Source: Ailanthus altissimus (taxonomy: Eukaryota; Streptophyta; Magnoliopsida; Sapindales; Simaroubaceae). Taken from it: DNA of 64,000 bases. The stretch covers positions 13,645,001-13,709,000 of the forward strand of contig OX327683.1 of the NCBI GenBank assembly GCA_946807835.1. The letters run 5' to 3'. The position numbers were made by a program, and so were the translations under genes. Positions 49,114 through 58,076 of the stretch are shown here, in pieces (within the stretch, counting starts at the first letter, position 1; the number at the start of each line of letters is the position of its first letter). The notes below the pieces were generated by a model. It ran no database searches. It had not been told where the DNA came from and worked only from the letters and a program-made list of their open reading frames with translations.

Positions 49114-49325
49114 ATGTTGGGATCTTGGGTAGAGACGGGTGATATTTTAATAGGTAAATTAACGCCTAAAACGGTGAAAGAATCGTCATATGCTCTAGAA
49201 GATAGATTATTACGGGACATACTTAGCATTTAGGTATCCACTTTAAAGGAAACTTGTCTAAAACTACCTATAGATGGTAGGGGTCAAGTTATTAATGTGA
49301 GATGGATCCAGAAAAAAAGGGAATC
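49114..49325 (+). pseudogene. rpoB: Plastid rpoB fragment in nuclear DNA (NUPT)
   Basis: The plus strand reads a stretch of the chloroplast RNA polymerase beta subunit: [20 protein letters not shown], then [17 protein letters not shown], then [14 protein letters not shown] and NVRWIQKK. RpoB forms the core of the plastid-encoded transcriptase. Only about 70 codons remain. A TAG stands before VSTLKE, and several residues differ from the usual plastid wording. This and the surrounding retroelements show it is a decayed plastid-to-nucleus transfer, not plastid DNA. Homology ends near 49325, perhaps a few bases later. Confidence 0.85.
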
Positions 49326-51000
49326 TTTTTTAATTATATTAACTACTTGTGAATTGGAAATTATTTAAGATATAGTAAATTAAAAAATTATATAATAGAT
49401 TGTTAAATTAAGAATAATTAATAAATGCAGAAATGATAAATTATATATCAAAGTTAAAACTATTAAACATTACAATGTTTTTATTTGATCTAATGATAAT
49501 CGATGGGGGGTTTTCTCAACACATCAGAATCATTCTTGTTTGGCATGTAATCAATGATTAAATAGTATCAAAACTATCTATAAGTCATTGCCATAGTTTG
49601 GAACACTTGCTTCTTACTAAGATGATCAACATCAAATTTCTATGCGAAGACAAGGAAATATATTTAGAAACTTTTTTGCCATTAGTTATGACTAAGAAAA
49701 AAAAATGATTTCATTGTGTAATACTTGTCCAAATTTTTAAAGAATGTCCTTTAGCCATGAAGGAATGGTAAACGTGCGTGAAAGTATGGGTATAGATAGT
49801 GAAATGCAAATACGTGTCATATAACATACAATGGAAGCATAATATGCATTTCAAAAATAACATTAATCAGGAAATTTCATCTTAGTAATAGTAAATATAC
49901 CTTTGATAAACTGCAGATGATGTTGGACAATTAGAGCTTAGAATCTCACCTCGCAGTATTCCCTCAAACAATTTTAAGTCCTTATTACGGTGGACTCAAA
50001 ATACTAGAATAATAGCTTGAGATTTGCTAGATTTGATCTTGGTGTTTTATGCTTAACACTTAAGCCATTTACTTTCACTCTATTAGTTTCTCACTTTTAC
50101 AAAGCCAAAAATAATTCTTGTTACAAAAACACACACAATGGCTGAACTAACTATAATTGTCTCTTGGTTTTGTATAACTATTAAGCCAAACGTTTTACTT
50201 TTTATAAATGGTCAAATGTTCGTGAACTAATATGATACTGTGACAAGTGTCTTACACTTGTTAGAAAATTAATGAAAGCTTAACCAAATGGCCAAACCAT
50301 TCTTATGCCCAAAAGTATAACACTTATACTTTGTATTATTTTACTTCTATAAATGGATAATTGCCAACACTTCATTTACCATCATGATAAGTGTGCATTA
50401 ATTAAGTTCCACCATGATAAGTGTTTGACATGATCAGCCCAAGAAACTTAGAAAGTTATGGATCAAGGACTGCAAGGCTGTCTAAAAATAGATTTATATC
50501 AAACTGTGCCTGTTGCTTATATTGAAGCAAGAACCTTGGTATAATGAAGACGCCACAATCAATTATAGAAGGATTGATTGATAAGTCGAAGAAGAACACC
50601 ATAGAAATTGTTCCGATAAGTTTAAAGAGTTCTAAAAGAACCAAAGAGAATTTTCTTAATCAAATTGCTAAATGTTTTCCTCTCATCCCTTATGTAGTTA
50701 TAGTGAACACTTGGGATGCCAACATTTATTACAATATTTAATGATAATTTAAAAATTACTAACTACCAACTACTTCCAATAAGGCTTTAATTTAAACTAG
50801 CTTTCAAACTTTGCAACTATAACAATAAATACAGTTGTAGACTTTAACTAACTACCAACTACGACCATCAACTAAGGCTTTATTTCAAACATTCCAACTA
50901 TAATCATAAATATTTATTGTAGGTTCCCAAATACTTTTAAAAACTACTTGGGTTTCTCACTTGGGCTATTGTGCTGCTGTTCCCATCAGTCCCCAACACT
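49326..51000. other. AT-rich stretch, possibly LTR of the next Gypsy element
   Basis: No convincing gene. A short near-palindrome (ACAAGTGTCTTACACTTGT) lies at about 50243-50261; a similar one is in LTR D. The 65-codon plus frame at 50544-50741 is unsupported. By position the right part should include the 3' LTR of the minus-strand Gypsy element at 51001-53400, but I cannot find its ends. Confidence 0.35.
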
Positions 51001-52430
51001 TGATAAGTCAAAATTGGGTAATCATTAATTTAGGAAACTCCACTCAATCCACCCACTTTATGTTTTGAGGAATTTCTTCTAGATTATTTAAAAGCTTGAA
51101 CCATGAAAATCCAACCTTGTGGAACATATGGAACATCTTCCTTGGGCCTCCATGAATTCACCTCAGCTGAAATATTTTAAATCTGTCCATTGAGAGTTTT
51201 CTTGAACCTTTTAGCTCGAGCCCTTGTAACTGGACTAACTAGAACTTGAATAGGATCTGCATTCTATTTATTAGTCATGCCATCATCATTCCCCTCATCT
51301 TGAAAAGTATTTATCCTCAAATCATTGCCTATATCAAAAGGACTTAAATCAGTAACATTCAAGATGGCACTAACATTACTCATCTAGCAAATTCAACTTA
51401 TATGCATTGTCATTGATGCACTCAAGGACTTGAAAAGGTCCATCTCCTCTTAGAAGTAACTTAGATCGCCTTTGTGCTGGAAATCTTTCTTTCAGCATGT
51501 GTAACCGAACCTAATCACTGGGTTCAAAAATTAGTTGTCGATGCCCTTTATTAGCTTGTTTTGCATATTGCTCCATCCTCCTTTCAATGTTGGGTCTTGC
51601 TTTCTCATATATCTCCTTAACAAATTTATCCGTTTTCTTTCCATCTAAGTTAGCACGTTCAGACAAATGTAATGGCATTAAATCTAACGGAGTTAATGGA
51701 TTAAAATCATAAACAATTTCAAATGGTGAAAACTTAGTAACAGAATGAATAGTACGATTATAAGCAAACTCAACATGTGGTAAACATTCTTCCTAAGTTT
51801 TGATGTTCATTTTAATAATAGCTCTCAACAAAGTAGACAAAGTTTTATTCACTGCTTCGGTTGAACATCAGTTTGTAGGTGACAAGTAGTAAAAAATAAC
51901 AACTTAGTTCTTAACTTACACCACAAAGTCTTCTAAAAGTAACTCAAGAACTTAGCATCTCTATCCGAAACTATTGTTCTAGGTATACCATGTATTCTTA
52001 CAATTTCTCTAAAAAACAAATCAACAACATGTGAAGCATCATCAGTTTTATGACATGGAATAAAATGTGCCATCTTAGAAAATCTATGCACCACTACAAA
52101 AATTAAATCTTTACCATAGACCTAAGCAAACCTAACATAAAAGTCCATTGAAATATCAATTCAAGGGTCACTGGGAATATGTAGTGGCATGTATAAACCA
52201 TAAGGTTGCATTGGAGATTTTTCTTGCCTACATATGACACATCTACCGCAAATTCTCTCAACATCTCTTTTCATATGTGGCCAATATAAGTGTTCTTGCA
52301 AAATGGCTAAGGGCTTAGCAACTCCAAAGTGTCCCATTAACCCTCTACTATGGGATTCCCTTACTAACAAATCACACAAAGAGCAATTCGGCACACATAA
52401 TTTATTTTTTCAAAATAAGAAACCCTTGTG
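51001..52430 (-). pseudogene. Ty3/Gypsy integrase remnant (element cut by Athila-3)
   Basis: The minus-strand open piece 52394-52161 has the HHCC zinc part, GHFGVAKPLAILQEHLYWPH and CGRCVICRQEKS. The core follows in broken frames: DISMDF (first Asp) near 52145, [22 protein letters not shown] words near 52050, [14 protein letters not shown] (second Asp) near 51960, then an IN C-terminal tail with LSPFDIGNDLR near 51330. Further basic tail words (RARAKRFKKTLNG) lie near 51200. It belongs to a Gypsy lineage different from Tekay, Tat and Athila; I cannot name it safely. Confidence 0.78.
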
Positions 52431-53400
52431 CCTAAAGAACTTATCCATTGCGTTATTCTCACAAGCCTTAAACCTCTCACAAAAATAGTGGTCTAAAGGA
52501 TACAATTCTTTAATATGCTCAAAACCAAGTAACTTTGCATCAAGAGTAGAAATTAATATATACCTTCAAGAAAGTGCATCAACAACAATGTTTTCTTTAC
52601 CTTGCTTATATTAGATGACATATGAAAATATCTTAATGAATTCCACTCATCGTGTATGTTTCCTGTTCAACTTGTGTTGGCCTTTCAAATGCTTCAAGGA
52701 CCTATGATCGGTGTGAATCATGAACTCTTTAGGCCAAAGGTAGTGTTGCCATATTTTCAATGCTCGAACCAATGCATATAATTCTTTATCCTAAGTATGG
52801 TATTTTAAGGTTGGCCTACTTAATTTCTCACTAAAATATGCTATTGGTTTTCTTATTTGCATAAGAATTGCGCTTACACCCATACCTAAAACATAACATT
52901 CAATTTCAAATGTTTTAGTAAAATCAAGCTAAGCAAGTAAAGGAGCATGACTTAGGTAAGCGGTGCAATAATATTGCTAAATTCTTTCACGAACCTTCTG
53001 TAAAAACTAATGAGGCCATGAAAACTACGAACATGACCTATACTCGTGGGAGTTGACCATTCTTGAATCACATGGATCTTCTCTTTATCAACCTGTATTC
53101 CTTGTGCACTCACAACAAAACCAAGAAACACAAACTTATCGATGCAAAAGGTGCACTTCTTTAAGTTAGCAAATAACTTTCTTTTTCTAAATACATCCAA
53201 AATTGATTTGAAATACACAACATGATCATCAATGAGAATATTATCAAAATAAACAACAACAAACTTGCCTATAAAAGCATGTAATATATGGTTCATTAAT
53301 CTCATAAAAGTACTCGGTGCATTAGTTAACCCAAATGGCATAACTAACCACTCATATAAATTATATTTCATTTTAAAAGCAGTTTTCCATTCATCGCCCT
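52431..53400 (-). pseudogene. Ty3/Gypsy reverse transcriptase and RNase H, cut by Athila-3
   Basis: The RT frame enters the window from the Athila-3 junction at 53400. It has [39 protein letters not shown], the catalytic block VVYFDNILI (second Asp changed to Asn), [14 protein letters not shown] and [20 protein letters not shown], open to 52952. RNase H follows in broken frames with [20 protein letters not shown] near 52660-52720. The upstream gag and protease must lie beyond the right end of Athila-3. Loss of one of the two catalytic Asp would abolish activity. Confidence 0.85.
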
Positions 53401-54955
53401 TGTTTACGCTCAAAATATAACGCGGCTATCGTAGTATAGATTGAGGTGTCGATCCCACGAGGAAGCTCTTGGCAAAATAGGTTAGTGAAGTAAAATATTA
53501 AAGCAGTAGCAAAGGGTTAATTGATTTAAACGGATGAGATAGAATTGTCTATGAATTGAGGAAAATGTCTTATGATGATTTAAGCAAGGCTTTGAGAATC
53601 ACAATTATGCTTTATAAATCTACTCTATACTTTGATTCGATATTTATAACTCAACTGAAAGTTTCACATCCCAAACAATCAATCGGAAGGTATGTAATAT
53701 ATAGCACATTTGATAACACATGTATTTGATTTAGTTAAACTCTTTGCAAGCATTAACACACATCATGTTATTTATACAAGTTATCTAAGATCGACAATAT
53801 ATCATTTTGACAATATTGCAGTAAAAGATTAACTTGAATATCAAACATTTATTGCCCTTACATGTTATCCAAGATCGACAATATATCAAATTGACAATAC
53901 TGCAGTAAAAGATTAACATATAAAACAATATAACCAGTAACAATTATAAATCAACATGAATCACATAAGAAAAGCATGACTGAACATATATGAGACATGA
54001 GAATTATAACCTCTGGATTATAGAAAATAAAATAGATAAGAGTTTAATCAAAACCAAACTTACAACATTTATAGCTCTTGACACCGAATCAAAGCATGGA
54101 AGTAGATTTACTACACATAAAAGTTCATCTCTTAGCCTTGCTAGGAACTCTAGCCTAAATTACAATACATGTTAATGAGAATAAAAGAAGAGAGAAATTA
54201 TCTATTAAAAACGTCCTAAGGGTCTCCTTATATAGGCAATGAATGGACATATGTCATGGATGACATCAATCTTCAATAATTTTAAGCCAATAACTCGTGT
54301 ATCCACTTGCAGCACATTTTTGATAATGTAAATGATCGATTCAACTTCTGCAGCCAACATGAAAGTTGTAGAATTTTGACTCTTCTTTCCATAGGCACTG
54401 ATTTCATGCATATTGGATGAGTATTCAATGAGATATGAGCAAAATTCCAAAGATACATCAGAATTCGGCCAACAACCATTTTACCCACTTGCAATGCGAT
54501 TTGGTCCATGATAACGGCTGATTTGGACTTTACCATAAACATACGAGTTGTTGATAGTAAAGTCAGCAATTTACAGCTTCAAGAATTATACCAATTGAGT
54601 ACGTATTTTGTGAGATACGGTCCAAATACATGAATTGGGTCAAGCTGGGTAAGAGTTGTAGTCCGATTCTGTTGTATCTCAATTTTTGGCCCATAACATG
54701 TTGGATTTGGCTTTTCCACTATTCTTCAAATTTGTGTAAGATTGAGTCATGTTGCACCAGGTTCAAGAATTTCTTCATTTCGATTTCTACATTGAGAGTT
54801 ATTTCCAGTTTACCTAAACCTGTCCAAATAACATTCATTAATCACAATTTAAGGAGAACACTTTATTTCAAGCTAAAAATACAGAAAACACTAAAATTAG
54901 TGACATTAAATGGTGATTGAATCTCTTAACAACATGCATTTTCATATGTTCATCA
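53401..54955 (-). repeat. Athila-3 3' LTR
   Basis: Plus-strand start TGTTTACGCTC and end GTTCATCA (CACA at 54957 is an alternative). On the minus strand the U5 end has GTGGGATCGACACC (about 53440-53455), the counterpart of the U5 block of the other Athila LTRs. Only one LTR is in the window, so no TSD can be checked. Confidence 0.8.
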
Positions 54956-54991
54956 CAGCCCCCAACCAGCTTATTGCTAGTCTCTAGCAAT
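54956..54991 (-). other. Athila-3 polypurine tract with adjoining stem-loop
   Basis: The minus strand has GGTTGGGGGCTG at the LTR. The perfect 8-bp stem ATTGCTAG-TCT-CTAGCAAT lies at 54973-54991. Confidence 0.8.
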
Positions 54992-56146
54992 TCAAGCGTA
55001 AATAGAATATGCAAAACTACCTAAGCATTTCAATGAAAACGTTAGTTCGAGATCACTGTTGCTATCATGGTTTTTTCAATTACAACTTCCGTAATTTGTG
55101 TGTGTGTGAACTAAGCCATAACCATCTAACCACAAACCACAATAGATATAGCCTTGAGAATTTCTCCAAGTAAAAGCCTCAACTCCATATCCTCACAGGT
55201 GTATGACTGTTTAAAAGGTTAGGACTTCTCTTATGGAGTTGGAAAACAGTTAAGCACTCAAGAAAAAGTCAATTTTAAGGACAGACATATAAACTAACAT
55301 TGATCCGAAGATAGGAAAATTATTTGTTTAAAAATCAATTATTCATATCATACGCCAACTTTAGAACTTTAATTGGCTTGTGAGAATAATACAATTATAA
55401 CTTGGTGAGAAAACTGTTTTACAAGGTATTTGTCTTCTAAAATTGAATGAAGACTTTATTAAACTGAATTGCTTTTTTTTTTTTTTCTTGTTTTTGGTAC
55501 TTTTGTGTGATTTTTTTTTTTTTTTTGTATTTTTGAAGAATACAAGGAAGCATTATAAAGGTTTCTCACCAAATTATATTATGCACAAATGTAACCAACT
55601 TATCCCTTAATTCAAATAATATCATTCTAAACAAAAATTAACCAATTCAAAGGATCAATGAAGGTTCATAAGCTGTTTTCTCAACCTTTCCACTTACTCA
55701 CAAAAGATATGCGAGATTAGAAAAATATATACTTAAACATGGGAATTCTCTTGGCTATATAAATTGAATCATCCATCTTACCACAAGGCTTAGCATTGTG
55801 CTCAAAAATATTTTGGAAGTCATTCTTTAGTAACCTAGATAGAAACAGTGACTCAACCTAAACAATTCTGAAATCATACTTAGGCAGAAAAGCAAATTCC
55901 TTTATACAAGAATTACCAAGACTACAAGCAGTAAACGACAATGCATGAAATATAAAACAAAATAACAAAAAGTTAGTTAAAATGCATTTCAAAAGTTAGT
56001 ACTAAAACTCCTTACTCTGCCATTCTAATTTGACCTAGAATGCATCTCAAGAGTTCAAGAATGAACTCTTTACTCTACCATTTTAATCAAATGTCGGACC
56101 ACAAATTTTTTTTTTTTTGCAAAATGCAACGTATGTCTACTATCCT
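54992..56146 (-). other. Athila-3 3' untranslated region
   Basis: No gene. It aligns along its length with Athila-1 30851-32046. Module copies are at 55981-56025 and 56039-56083; the second holds a perfect 9-bp inverted repeat (56049-56070, loop AGAA). T-rich runs lie at 55468-55530 and 56106-56118. Confidence 0.65.
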
Positions 56147-56180
56147 CCCCCCAAACTAGATGAAACATTGTCCTCAATGT
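56147..56180 (-). other. Internal G-rich tract plus hairpin ACATTGAGGACAATGT (Athila-3)
   Basis: Hairpin at 56165-56180 and, 12 bases downstream on the minus strand, GGGGGGAGGATA. Same arrangement as 32047-32083. Confidence 0.6.
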
Positions 56181-56315
56181 TTAAATAGAAAGAGATAAAG
56201 TATAGGAGACATTACCTGAAACGCCAGTTATTTGAAAGAAACAAACCTGAGAGACACTTAAGCAAATATAAACTAAAATGATGGTACTGATAAATAAATA
56301 AATAAAAAGAAAAAT

Positions 56316-56963
56316 TTACAAACGGAGTGTCAGATCCAATTTTCGCTTGTTAAGGCCCACTGACCAATCGATCCGAGTTATTGCTGGGTCAGGTTTGTAG
56401 GTAACTGCCTGTAATTTGTTAATCAATTCATCCGCCTCAGTAGCAGAAACCAGGATCTGTCGCGCCGAATGTGAAATAAAATTCTGTTCCACAGCTTGAT
56501 CAAGAAAACAAAGTAAGCAATCAAAATAGTTATTAACATTCAACAAACCTATGGGTTTTCGGTGGATATTCAGTTGGGCCCAAGAGACAATTTGAAAAAT
56601 TTCTTCCAAGGTACCAAAACCACCTGGTAAAGCAATAAAAGCGTCTGCATTGCAAAGCATTCTGGCTATACGTTCATGCATGGATGAGACTTGTAATTCT
56701 TCCTCTATTGTTTTCCCGGTCAGGTTTCCCACGGCCAAAGCTGTAGGAATAATACCTAAAACTTGACTTCCTCCTAAATGTGCAACTGTTGACACACACC
56801 CCATTAGCCCAAGGCTACCTCTTCCATAAATCAAATGAATTTTTCTTGCAGCTAATGTTTTTCCTAGATTGTTTGCTGCTTCTACGAACACTTTACTCTC
56901 CCCAGGACTAGATCCACAAAATACACATATATTTCAAAATTGTCGAACTTGGGTTTCCTCCAT
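56316..56963 (-). pseudogene. LOG-family cytokinin-activating enzyme gene, captured (Athila-3)
   Basis: LOG enzymes convert cytokinin nucleotides directly to active cytokinins. The frame from ATG 56963 to TAA 56316 is 216 codons, the normal size of plant LOG proteins. An in-frame TGA at codon 10 (56934-56936) precedes NICVFCGSSPG. From the next Met (56891) 191 residues are open. In full numbering the substrate-binding YGRGSLGLMG is at about 46-55, SSMHER at 93-98 and ALPGGFGTLEE at 111-121, holding the family's catalytic Arg and Glu. The first Gly of YGGG is Arg here, while Athila-1 keeps Gly. The C terminus reads WAQLNIHRKPIGLLNV, as in plant LOGs. It has no introns, although plant LOG genes have several, so capture from a spliced mRNA is likely. 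Starting at 56891 would omit the first strand and the CGSSPG loop, so activity is doubtful. Confidence 0.92.
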
Positions 56964-57279
56964 ATCTACTCTCACCTTTATCTCAATATATGAAAATGAA
57001 GAAACCGAGGTGCTGTATTTATAGAGTACCAAATGATAACAATGATTATGGTAACCCGACAGTTTGTCAAAAGAGAGTTAAAAATAAAACACAAAAAATT
57101 TAAACATAATGACCCACATGCATTATTAAACAAAAAGATTTGAATTTAAGACATCTACATGAGTAGCCCTACTATTCATAAAATAAAGTTTGAAATTAAA
57201 ACACATGTATTTACAAGTAGTTGTGATTGTGGCTCACATCTTCCTCTGGTTTTACGTCTAGTAACGGCTTAAACGCCCT

Positions 57280-57828
57280 CTATGGGTCGGGGATAGGCTT
57301 CCCATCCAATTTTCTTATAAATTGGCAAACAGGGTCTTTTAGAGTCAGATTCCCGAGACTATACCGTTGATGTTCATTTTTGAATTTGTTCCATAAATCG
57401 AGAAGTTCACGTTGTACGAGCCCACAGGGATGCGTCTCAAGAGTCAATAGGATATCATCCAAAGACTCCTTACTCAGTCCATCCTTAATGAACTGAATTT
57501 TGTCTTCTCGATTTCTAGATACGAATCCTAAAGAACGACAACTCCGATTACAATTCCATCGAGCACATTTATGACAGACTTGTAACCTTTTTGCTCGTCG
57601 CCTTTTGGCATAAGAGCTTCTTCCAAGACCAGGCATATGAGAAACAAAATCATTTTCAAACTCACCAGACAACCGAACCTTGGCTTCAATTAACCAACGA
57701 AGGTCCACAGGGATATTACCCAATATCAATAGCCTTAGTCTTTCACACCGTGCTTTGTAAATCTTAAGTAGAGCATTTTGAAGAAATGAAGGAAAACGTT
57801 TTTTAAGGTTGGCAAGAATGCGATCCAT
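57280..57828 (-). CDS. Basic Cys-rich protein, carlavirus NABP-like (intact, Athila-3)
   Basis: An open frame of 182 codons from ATG 57828 to TAG 57280-57282. Residues 1-50 are helical and basic, with CERLRLLILGNIPVDLRWL. MPGLGRSS is at 65-72, a basic cluster YAKRRRAKR at 73-81, then a likely zinc site CX2CX4CX3C (Cys 85, 88, 93, 97) and FIKDGLSKESLDDIL at 113-127. The tail ends GKPIPDP. The layout recalls the 3'-proximal nucleic-acid-binding proteins of carlaviruses, some of which suppress RNA silencing. This is inference from motif memory and needs a profile search. An alternative is an unrelated zinc-finger protein native to Athila elements. The gene lies 248 bases after pol and 316 before the LOG start, replacing the env-like gene. 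The broken Athila-1 copy has the same length and about 73% identity, which suggests past selection. Confidence 0.8.
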   Translation of the reverse strand: MDRILANLKKRFPSFLQNALLKIYKARCERLRLLILGNIPVDLRWLIEAKVRLSGEFENDFVSHMPGLGRSSYAKRRRAKRLQVCHKCARWNCNRSCRSLGFVSRNREDKIQFIKDGLSKESLDDILLTLETHPCGLVQRELLDLWNKFKNEHQRYSLGNLTLKDPVCQFIRKLDGKPIPDP

Positions 57829-57903
57829 TTTAAAAGAAAGAAAAGAGATGAATGCACAGTTTGAGGGACAGTTTTTAGGGAACTGAGAAACCGACTTTAA
57901 TAG

Positions 57904-57935
57904 TCACGGAGTACCGTATCCGCCACTTGACCGGG
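57904..57935 (-). promoter_or_regulatory. Conserved intergenic element between pol and the basic-protein gene
   Basis: Twin of 33841-33875. The minus strand contains AAGTGGCGGATACGGTACTC and can fold ACGG-TACT-CCGT or CGGA..TCCG. It could be an RNA structure, a splice signal or an internal promoter; the sequence cannot decide. Confidence 0.6.
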
Positions 57936-58076
57936 AAATAAAATCACACTGAAGAAAAAATAAAAAGAAAAAAATAAAGTAAAATAAAATGTGCAGGAAA
58001 ATAAAAGCAAAAATAGAAAGTCAAAAGATAAAATATAGACAAAATATAAAATATGGTACAGATAGATTGAACCTGA

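Noticed and set aside
49114..49325. Possibility that the window is organelle DNA
   Set aside because: Only this short decayed rpoB piece is plastid-like; all around are nuclear retrotransposons.
50544..50741. 65-codon plus-strand frame
   Set aside because: Isolated, no recognisable motif, within an AT-rich possible LTR region.
54205..54569. Minus-strand frames within the Athila-3 LTR
   Set aside because: They lie inside the LTR, overlap each other in two frames and resemble nothing known to me.
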